Assembly (NCBI GenBank): GCA_030066195.1 | Contig: JASJCB010000086.1 | Location: 1-47,343 of the forward strand | From: Acidobacteriota bacterium | Lineage (GTDB): Bacteria; Acidobacteriota; Holophagae; Acanthopleuribacterales; Acanthopleuribacteraceae | Length of the DNA: 47,343 nucleotides | Direction: 5' to 3' | In this document: positions 41,412 through 47,343 of the stretch, one piece after another | Layout: each line of letters begins with the position of its first letter | Numbering within the stretch: position 1 is the first letter of the stretch | The notes under the pieces: model-generated | The model's input: the letters and a program-made list of their open reading frames with translations, nothing else | Databases searched by the model: none | Told to the model about the DNA's origin: nothing | Position numbers and translations under genes: made by a program

Positions 41412-43373
41412 ATGAGCCACGAAACGCATATCTATCCCGTCTTGGACCACATCCGCAACCGCGCCCAAATTCAGAGCCGCGCCGCCTATGACGAAATGTA
41501 CCGAGAATCGGTTGAAGATCCCGAGGGATTTTGGGGGAAGCAGGCCGCGCGCCTGGATTGGTTTCATCCCTGGTCCCGCGTAATGGACGGAGACTTCAGC
41601 GACGCGGCGGTGAGTTGGTTTTCCGGCGGCAAATTGAACGCGTCGCACAACTGCCTGGACCGGCATCTGCGCGAACGCGGCGACCAAACTGCCATTATTT
41701 GGGAAGCCGACGAGCCCGGCGACGGCCGCAAAATTACCTACAAAGAACTGTACAAAGGCGTAAGTCGCGCCGCCAACGTACTGCAATCGCTGGGCGTGGG
41801 CAAAGGCGATCGGGTCTGCATCTACCTGCCCATGATTCCCGAACTGGCCGTCACCATGTTGGCCTGCGCCCGCATCGGCGCTATCCACTCCATCGTCTTC
41901 GCCGGTTTCTCCGCCGATTCGGTGAAGGACCGCATTCTGGACTGCGAAGCCAAACTGGTGATCACCGCTAACGAGGGCCTGAGAGGCGGCAAGCCGATCC
42001 CCCTGAAAGCCATCGTGGACCAGGCTCTGCAAGGCGTGCACTGTGTGGAGCACGTTTTGGTGGCCAAACGCACCGACCTGGACGTGCCCATGGTCGAGGG
42101 CCGCGACATCCGGCTGGAAGAGGCCATGGATACCCAGCGCTCGGTCTGCCCCGCCGTCTGGATGGACTCGGAAGACCCGCTGTACATCCTCTATACCTCG
42201 GGTTCCACCGGGAAACCCAAAGGCGCGGTGCACACCACCGGCGGTTACTTGACCTTCGCCTCCTTCACCCACCAATACGTGTTCGATTACCAGGACGGCG
42301 ACATCTACTGCTGCGTGGCCGATATCGGCTGGGTCACCGGTCACAGCTACATCATCTACGGTCCGCTGTGCAACGGGGCAACCACGGTCATGTTCGAATC
42401 CACGCCCACGTACCCGGATGCCGGTCGCTACTGGGACGTCGTCCAACGTCACAGGGTCAATATCTTCTACACGGCGCCGACCGCCATTCGCGCGCTTTTG
42501 GCCTGCGGAGACGAGTGGGTAAAAAAATACGACCGCAGCAGCCTGCGTGTCCTGGGCACCGTGGGCGAGCCCATCAATCCCGAGGCGTGGGAATGGTACT
42601 ACAAGGTGGTCGGCCAGGAGCGCTGCTCCATCGTGGACACCTGGTGGCAGACGGAAACGGGCGGCATCATGATCACACCGCAGCCCGGGGTCAATGACCT
42701 GAAGCCCGGTTCCGCCACCCTACCCTTCTACGGTGTTCGACCGGTCATCGTCAACGAAAAGGGCGAGGAGCAGGAAGGCAACGGCGTCACCGGTCACCTA
42801 TGCCTCAAACACCCCTGGCCCGGTATAGCCCGCACGATCTACGGCGACCACAGACACTACCTGGAAACCTACTTCTCTACCTACAAGGGCCTGTACTTCA
42901 CCGGTGACGGTTGCCGCCGCGACGAAGACGGCTACTATTGGATTACCGGCCGTGTTGACGATGTCCTCAATGTCTCCGGCCACCGCCTGGGCACCGCCGA
43001 GATCGAGGCCGCCATCAACGCCGTCGACATCGTTGCGGAATCGGCCGTGGTGGGTTACCCCCACGACATCAAGGGCGTGGGCATCTTCGCCTTCGTCATC
43101 GTAAACAACGAGGCGGCGAGTACACCGAATGATGAGATCGTTGCCATGGTTCGCGAACAAGTGGCCTCGGACATCGGCAAAATTGCCCGCCCCGACTTGA
43201 CGCTTGTGGCGCCGGGCCTGCCCAAAACCCGCTCGGGCAAGATCATGCGCCGCATCCTACGAAAAATCGCTGAGCACGAGTACCACAAAATGGGTAACAT
43301 CACCACCCTGACCGATCCCGCGGTCGTTGAAAAACTGATCGAAGCACACAAGAAACTGGTCGGCAACGCCTAA
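41412..43373 (+). CDS. acs: Acetyl-CoA synthetase (AMP-forming)
   Basis: This 653-aa enzyme activates acetate to acetyl-CoA through acetyl-AMP. It has the A-domain P-loop YTSGSTGKPKG, the VDTWWQTETGG motif that selects acetate (Trp), the YWITGRVDDVLNVSGHR hinge with catalytic Asp/Arg, and LPKTRSGKIMRR with the Lys known to be acetylated in AcsA. Length and order match AcsA. AAAGGAGG precedes the ATG by about 6 nt. A clear terminator follows, so it is monocistronic or ends an operon. It allows growth on acetate or scavenging of acetate from overflow. Confidence 0.95.
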   Translation: MSHETHIYPVLDHIRNRAQIQSRAAYDEMYRESVEDPEGFWGKQAARLDWFHPWSRVMDGDFSDAAVSWFSGGKLNASHNCLDRHLRERGDQTAIIWEADEPGDGRKITYKELYKGVSRAANVLQSLGVGKGDRVCIYLPMIPELAVTMLACARIGAIHSIVFAGFSADSVKDRILDCEAKLVITANEGLRGGKPIPLKAIVDQALQGVHCVEHVLVAKRTDLDVPMVEGRDIRLEEAMDTQRSVCPAVWMDSEDPLYILYTSGSTGKPKGAVHTTGGYLTFASFTHQYVFDYQDGDIYCCVADIGWVTGHSYIIYGPLCNGATTVMFESTPTYPDAGRYWDVVQRHRVNIFYTAPTAIRALLACGDEWVKKYDRSSLRVLGTVGEPINPEAWEWYYKVVGQERCSIVDTWWQTETGGIMITPQPGVNDLKPGSATLPFYGVRPVIVNEKGEEQEGNGVTGHLCLKHPWPGIARTIYGDHRHYLETYFSTYKGLYFTGDGCRRDEDGYYWITGRVDDVLNVSGHRLGTAEIEAAINAVDIVAESAVVGYPHDIKGVGIFAFVIVNNEAASTPNDEIVAMVREQVASDIGKIARPDLTLVAPGLPKTRSGKIMRRILRKIAEHEYHKMGNITTLTDPAVVEKLIEAHKKLVGNA

Positions 43374-43388
43374 CCCAAAAAACGAAGA

Positions 43389-43418
43389 CCCCGCGAGCCG
43401 TCCCGCTCGCGGGGGTTT
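43389..43418 (+). terminator. Rho-independent terminator after acs
   Basis: CCCCGCGAGC (43389-43398) pairs with GCTCGCGGGG (43405-43414) and is followed by GTTT. It is 16 nt past the acs stop codon. Confidence 0.8.
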
Positions 43419-43912
43419 ACCAACCAGGACAAGACCTTCTCCCGGCACGAAAGAAAGCACCCGAATCTGACGGGCACTCTCCCTCCCGATGTGTGGAATG
43501 CGCGAGCTCTGCCCGAATTCTATCGCGATGCTCATGGAGCCCGCCTTATCGATCATGTGGAGGCGGATAGGTTCGCCGCGTCCTAATGCTCGTAACCCGG
43601 TATGCACATTTTCGCGATCTCGATCTCGGGCAGTTGTGCCGACAGGTAGGGCCGCGTGGGCAAAATCATCCCTGAGCTGAGGAGGCACCCTCTGAAATCC
43701 GGAACCGTACTTCCACGGCCGGGAATAAACCCGGGCCGTGCCGGTAAGCACTTATTGACAACCTCCACCGTCCTGGTCCCGGCTTTGGACCGTCAGGACC
43801 TCGTCAAAGTCGAAGGGCAGTGCATAAAACAACCAGACAGCATATCAGGCCGCATAAACGTCCGTTTAGTCGAAAAATGCCTTCCCATTAGCAACAAAGT
43901 CCCTACAATCCA

Positions 43913-43944
43913 GAACTCGATTGTTCCCGGCAACAATCGAGTTC
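43913..43944. repeat. Perfect 13-bp-stem hairpin
   Basis: GAACTCGATTGTT (43913-43925) pairs perfectly with AACAATCGAGTTC (43932-43944) around the loop CCCGGC. The stem overlaps the first unit of the 42-bp tandem repeats. Confidence 0.85.
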
Positions 43945-44026
43945 CGGACGCCGACTGCTCATGTGTTCCCGGGAAGAATCGAGTACCGGACACCGGCTAC
44001 TGATGTCTTCCGGGGAAGAATCGAGT
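43922..44026. repeat. 42-bp tandem repeats, 2.5 copies
   Basis: Units are 43922-43963, 43964-44005 (35 of 42 identical) and a partial 44006-44026. Each begins with a palindrome of the TTCCCGG(N)AA kind followed by AATCGAGT. The 42-bp period equals 14 codons but no supported coding frame runs through it. Confidence 0.75.
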
Positions 44027-44217
44027 CGATTGTGATCGATTCGGAGTTGACAACGGCTCCCCTCACGATTTCGACAAGTCCTTATGGATACCCCGAGGCG
44101 GGTGGAAGCCGACTTGCCAAGGCATGCCAAGGCATCGTTTTGCTTCCGATCCGGCAGGGTTTGCGGTATGGTAGGGAACTGATTCGATACCCGCGCTTTT
44201 TCTAAGGAGTGAGTCAC

Positions 44218-44445
44218 ATGGATGCGCAAAAGAGGGAGAAGTACGAACAGCGGCTGACGGATACCCGCGAGGAAATTCAGAGTATCGAGGCCGAGGTCGA
44301 ACGGGAACTGGCCGCCGTCAAGGAACGCCTGGCCGTTCTGCAAAGCGAGAAGGAAGGCCTGCTGACCATCTATGAAGGCTACTGCCGCCTTTTGGGCGTA
44401 CCCAACGAACTGGCCGGTGACGACGAAGTCGACGAAGAAGAATAA
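44218..44445 (+). CDS. Small acidic coiled-coil protein (75 aa)
   Basis: This 75-aa protein is mostly a single coiled coil (YEQRLTDTREEIQSIEAEVERELAAVKERLAVL) split as REEIQSIEAEVERELAAVKE, followed by LTIYEGYCRLLGVPNELAG and an acidic tail of D and E. The ATG at 44218 has AAGGAG 8 nt upstream; a GTG three codons earlier would overlap that site. I recognise no family. A terminator follows, so it is its own transcript. Confidence 0.75.
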   Translation: MDAQKREKYEQRLTDTREEIQSIEAEVERELAAVKERLAVLQSEKEGLLTIYEGYCRLLGVPNELAGDDEVDEEE

Positions 44446-44480
44446 AGGTCCGTGAGGTCCCTAAATTTGCCGTGGAAGAC

Positions 44481-44515
44481 AAAAAATGCTGGAAATAACT
44501 AGCATTTTTGTTTTT
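44481..44515 (+). terminator. Rho-independent terminator
   Basis: AAAAATGCT (44482-44490) pairs with AGCATTTTT (44501-44509), with GG/CT extending the stem, followed by GTTTTT. It ends the coiled-coil gene. Confidence 0.85.
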
Positions 44516-44718
44516 AATGGGGTGTTACCCAAGCACAGAGTTGTTTTCAGGAACAAGCAAATGCTTGGTTAACTTACGCTTCTTAAGACATTTAGGAGAC
44601 CCATGGATACATTCTTTTGGGTTCGCAAATGGTCACGCCGATACATTCCAAGGCGTGTTCGGGCGCCGAATTCACGGCTTACCCCATCCCACATGGCTCG
44701 TAAGGTAACATTGGCGGA

Positions 44719-45594
44719 ATGAAGAATAAAAAGTACAATATCCTCGTCTTTAAAGACGATAAAGGTGAGCATAGCCAGTTTCAGGTGTCTAAATACGGAC
44801 TGACGGCACTGGCCGGCGCCGCGGTCACCGGACTGGCGGCCCTTGCGGCATTGGGTTATTTTGCCCTGTCCAAACCCGGCCACACCAGGAAGGTTGCCGA
44901 CCTGGAAGAGAAAATCCAGCACTTGGAACTGGCGAACGAGGAATACCACCGCAACTCGGTTCGGATGGAGGAGACCCTCAACCGTTTCGAGGAGAAGGCG
45001 ACCAAACTGGCCGGCTTCGTGGGGGTGGAAGCACCCGAGGAAGCCGGCATCGGCGGTCCCGATCTGGATGCGGAGCTGAATCCTTACCTTCGCTACGACC
45101 TCGGCATGCTGAACAAAAAATCCGAACTCCTGGAAGCCCACTTCGAGGATCTCAACAAGGCCTTCCAACAGCGTAGCGAAATGCTTGACGCCACGCCTTC
45201 CGTTCTGCCCGCGCGGGGTTGGATCTCCAGCAGCTTCAAGATGCGCACCGATCCCTTCACCAAGAAACGGACCTGGCACAACGGCATCGACATCTCCGCG
45301 CAGACGGGCACGCCCATTTATGCGCCCGCACGCGGTGTGGTCACCGCCAAGGGCTATTCCGGCGGCATGGGCAACATGTTGACCATCGATCACGGCAACG
45401 GTATTCGCACCCGCTACGGGCACCTGCACAACTTCAACGTCTCCAAGGGCCAACGCGTGGAGCGCGGCGACCTGATCGGCTATGTGGGCAACACCGGTCG
45501 TTCCACCGCGCCGCACCTGCACTACGAGGTCCATAAGGACGGCAAAGCTCAAAACCCCATGAAATACATTATCCGCGACACCCAAACCTTTTAG
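44719..45594 (+). CDS. M23 (LytM-type) peptidase, membrane-anchored
   Basis: This 291-aa protein has a short cytoplasmic start, one membrane helix (LTALAGAAVTGLAALAALGYF) and a periplasmic coiled coil (VADLEEKIQHLELANEEYHR). The C-terminal M23 domain has the zinc ligands in HNGIDIS, the HLH of YGHLHNF and HLHYEVH. All are present, so it should be an active endopeptidase that cuts peptidoglycan cross-links or activates a partner during cell elongation or division. GGCGGA, about 6 nt before the ATG, is only a weak ribosome binding site. A terminator follows. Confidence 0.92.
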   Translation: MKNKKYNILVFKDDKGEHSQFQVSKYGLTALAGAAVTGLAALAALGYFALSKPGHTRKVADLEEKIQHLELANEEYHRNSVRMEETLNRFEEKATKLAGFVGVEAPEEAGIGGPDLDAELNPYLRYDLGMLNKKSELLEAHFEDLNKAFQQRSEMLDATPSVLPARGWISSSFKMRTDPFTKKRTWHNGIDISAQTGTPIYAPARGVVTAKGYSGGMGNMLTIDHGNGIRTRYGHLHNFNVSKGQRVERGDLIGYVGNTGRSTAPHLHYEVHKDGKAQNPMKYIIRDTQTF

Positions 45595-45618
45595 GTTGCC
45601 GGGGTGATCGCTTTGACG

Positions 45619-45649
45619 AAAAGCCTCCGCTTCCGGCGGGGGCTTTTTT
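45619..45649 (+). terminator. Rho-independent terminator after the M23 peptidase gene
   Basis: AAAGCC-CCGC and GCGG-GGCTTT pair around TTCC, with one small bulge, followed by TTTTTG. It lies 25 nt past the stop codon. Confidence 0.8.
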
Positions 45650-45662
45650 GTTGGAGGATCTC

Positions 45663-46220
45663 GTGAAACCCAATTGGTTCGCCGCCGTCCCCATATCCGC
45701 GCCCTGGCTTTACGACGCCTTGAAGGACATGCCGCCCGAGTGCCGTGGTTTCGTGCCCGAGGACGTCCATATGACCGTGGCCTTCTTCGGCGCCATGGAC
45801 CCGGCGCGTCAAGCCGACCTGACGCCGCTGTTTGCCCGAATCGACCACGCGCCGTTTCAGATTACCCTGGGCGGCCTGACGGCGCTGCCGTCACGGAAAC
45901 GCTGCTCCGCCTTGTCCCTGGAGGTGACCGTCGGACGCGAGACCGCCTGCGACCTGATCGGCGAACTGCGCGATCCGCTGTTAGCCGCCGTGGACGCCAA
46001 ACCCGATGATCGCCCGCCCCTACCGCATATCACCATCGCCCGGCCCATCCGCAAGTACAAGGCGCCGGGTCGTCGCGCCGCCCTGGCCTGGGCCGACCAA
46101 CTGCCGCCCCTGGACGTTACCGTGACCTTGGACCGCATCGCCCTCTACACCTGGGCCGAGGATCGCCGCGAGCGCCAGTTCCAAATCGTTTTGGAACAAC
46201 CCTTTACTTCCGCGAGTTGA
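45663..46220 (+). CDS. thpR: RNA 2',3'-cyclic phosphodiesterase ThpR
   Basis: This 185-aa 2H phosphoesterase opens 2',3'-cyclic phosphate RNA ends (formerly 2'-5' RNA ligase). The two HxT(x) motifs are VHMTVAFFG and LPHITIARP, with WFAAVPIS at the start. The GTG at 45663 has GGAGG 5 nt upstream; an earlier in-frame start overlaps that site and the terminator. An ABC exporter gene follows. Confidence 0.9.
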   Translation: MKPNWFAAVPISAPWLYDALKDMPPECRGFVPEDVHMTVAFFGAMDPARQADLTPLFARIDHAPFQITLGGLTALPSRKRCSALSLEVTVGRETACDLIGELRDPLLAAVDAKPDDRPPLPHITIARPIRKYKAPGRRAALAWADQLPPLDVTVTLDRIALYTWAEDRRERQFQIVLEQPFTSAS

Positions 46221-46276
46221 CGCTCCCTACCCCCGCCGCTAGAATGGGTTTTCTTGGGAACCGGGAGGTGCACGCC

Positions 46277-47343
46277 ATGGAAGCCCTGATTCGCCTTTTC
46301 CGATATGCCCGCGCCTGGCGGTTGCGGATTGTGCTGGCCACCCTCTACTCCGCGCTGAACAAACTGTTCGATATCGCCCCCGAAATCCTGATCGGCGTGG
46401 CCGTGGACGTGGTGGTCAAGCGCGAGGAGAGTTTCGTCGCCGGGCTGGGTTTCGAAACGCCGGAGAGTCAAATCACCGTTCTGGGTATCGCCACCTTCGT
46501 CATCTGGGCGCTCGAATCGGTCTTCCAATACCTCTATTCCGTCACCTGGCGCGATCTTGCCCAGTCCCTCCAACACGCGTTACGCCTGGACACCTATGAC
46601 CGCGTCCAGCGCTTGGACATGGCCTTCTACGAGGACAACAGCGTGGGCAACCTGTTGGCCACCATCAATGACGATGTCAACCAGTTGGAACGCTTCCTGG
46701 ACAACGGCGCCAATGAAATCATCCAATTGCTGGTGTCCACCTTCCTGGTGGGCCTGGTTTTCTTCTACCTGGAACCCACCATTGCCGTTCTGGCGATCCT
46801 ACCCATTCCCCTTATCTTCCTGGGCAGCATGTATTTTCAGAAAAACCTGGGGCCCCGTTACAGCGCCGTCCGCGATGCCGCCGGCTCCTTAGGCGCCACC
46901 CTGGCCAATAACATCAGCGGCATGGCCACCATTCGCGGTTTTACCACCGAGGACAAGGAACTGGCGCGCGTGGAAGCCTTGAGCCGGGACTATCTAAGCG
47001 CCAATACCAGGGCCATCCGCATGAGTTCCGCCTTTATACCGCTGATTCGCATGGCCGTTCTGGCCGGTTTTCTCTTCACCTTGGTTCTGGGCGGCTTGAA
47101 GACTTTCGAAGGCACCCTGGCCGTGAGTTCCTACAGCGTGTTGATCTTCCTCACCCAACGCCTGCTCTGGCCGTTCACGCGCCTGGGCCAGACCATCGAT
47201 CTCTTCGAGCGGGCCATGGCGTCCACCCGCCGTATTCTGGACCTGCTGGAGACGGACTTCACCATTCGCGACCCCGAGCAACCGCGAGAATCAGGTCGGG
47301 TTCAAGGCGAGATCCGCTTCGAAGGCGTGGACTTTACCTACGG
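46277..47343 (+). CDS. ABC exporter (fused permease and ATPase), 5' part
   Basis: At least 355 codons run off the window edge with no stop. The permease domain has six helices (LYSALNKLFDIAPEILIGVA; ITVLGIATFVIWALESVFQY; IIQLLVSTFLVGLVFFYL; and others) and the exporter-type coupling segments FYEDNSVGNLLATINDDVNQ and GATLANNISGMATIRGF. The visible end, GEIRFEGVDFTYG, is the start of the nucleotide-binding domain. It is the MsbA/LmrA type of homodimeric or heterodimeric lipid or drug exporter. GGGAGG lies 8 nt before the ATG. It lies 56 bp after thpR. Confidence 0.92.
   Translation, partial: MEALIRLFRYARAWRLRIVLATLYSALNKLFDIAPEILIGVAVDVVVKREESFVAGLGFETPESQITVLGIATFVIWALESVFQYLYSVTWRDLAQSLQHALRLDTYDRVQRLDMAFYEDNSVGNLLATINDDVNQLERFLDNGANEIIQLLVSTFLVGLVFFYLEPTIAVLAILPIPLIFLGSMYFQKNLGPRYSAVRDAAGSLGATLANNISGMATIRGFTTEDKELARVEALSRDYLSANTRAIRMSSAFIPLIRMAVLAGFLFTLVLGGLKTFEGTLAVSSYSVLIFLTQRLLWPFTRLGQTIDLFERAMASTRRILDLLETDFTIRDPEQPRESGRVQGEIRFEGVDFTY

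Larger units (their letters stand above)
43419..44217. other. Gene-poor 0.8-kb region with repeats and a hairpin
   Basis: No convincing gene is seen in 799 bp. The frames present have poor composition and no ribosome binding sites. Features noted are an imperfect hairpin around 43715-43741 (CACGGCC / GGGCCGTG), a perfect hairpin at 43913-43944, and 42-bp tandem repeats at 43922-44026. The frames of up to about 150 codons in this stretch carry the repeats but look accidental. Confidence 0.55.

Noticed and set aside
43440..43460. Second sigma-54 promoter (GGCACGAAAGAAAGC)
   Set aside because: The GG to GC spacing is 11 instead of 10, and there is no gene downstream for it to drive.
43903..44343. 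146-codon minus-strand frame with 14-residue repeats
   Set aside because: The repeats come from the 42-bp tandem DNA repeats; it overlaps the real coiled-coil gene on the other strand and lacks a start signal.

Overview
The window is a 47.3 kb piece of a Gram-negative bacterial chromosome of moderately high G+C content. Secreted proteins with signal peptides, a lipoprotein, a TonB-type domain, a Psp envelope-stress operon and RND-type and NhaC-type transporters imply an outer membrane. The mix of genes (two-subunit oxo-acid dehydrogenase, prolyl oligopeptidase, TPR and carboxypeptidase-regulatory repeat proteins, pseudokinase fusion) would fit an Acidobacteriota- or deltaproteobacteria-like organism. 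That placement is inference; no rRNA or other marker fixes it.

Region 1 (1-1.2 kb) looks like the scarred edge of an integrated element. It holds a 25-codon ORF with a good ribosome binding site, a strong hairpin, two perfect 31-bp repeats with CRISPR-repeat character behind an AT-rich stretch, and the C-terminal remnant of a tyrosine recombinase. The remnant abuts the 3' end of a tRNA-Thr(CGU) gene. Region 2 (1.5-7.4 kb, mostly minus strand) has a small unknown protein, a near-perfect 39-bp-stem hairpin, a lysine-ketoglutarate-reductase-like enzyme, and an asnS-rimO-TPR protein run. Region 3 (7.7-15.4 kb) has the E1 alpha and beta subunits of a 2-oxo-acid dehydrogenase, a secreted S9 prolyl oligopeptidase, a secreted beta-propeller protein, a TraB-family membrane protein and an RfbD-like reductase, followed by a 212-bp palindromic element.

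Region 4 (15.6-26.5 kb) has cobQ with a Tat-exported class V aminotransferase, an MMPL/RND exporter, a membrane GGDEF-EAL protein with a degenerate GGDEF site, tag, mazG, an orphan cheB and a HIT hydrolase. Region 5 (26.5-33.9 kb) is signalling and envelope stress: a pseudokinase-TM-coiled coil-TonB C-terminal fusion, an orphan DUF104-type antitoxin, an ECF sigma/anti-sigma/secreted-protein operon, and, divergent from it, a pspA-pspB-like-membrane protein-pspC operon behind a well-formed sigma-54 promoter.

Region 6 (33.9-41.3 kb) holds a large intergenic RNA-like structure, a 52-bp duplication of a gene's 3' end flanking a 231-bp insert with an antitoxin-like mini-gene, a DUF1295 membrane protein, an NhaC-type antiporter, a RiPP-like precursor peptide (double-Gly leader, four-Cys core) beside a beta-propeller lipoprotein and a secretin-N-domain protein, a TPR protein and an MDR dehydrogenase. 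Region 7 (41.4 kb to the end) has acetyl-CoA synthetase, an 840-bp gene-poor stretch with 42-bp tandem repeats, a small coiled-coil protein, an M23 peptidase, ThpR and the start of an ABC exporter cut by the window edge.

The most unusual items are the pseudokinase-TonB fusion, the orphan four-Cys precursor peptide, the cas-less CRISPR-like mini-array beside an integrase scar, and the several large palindromic intergenic elements.
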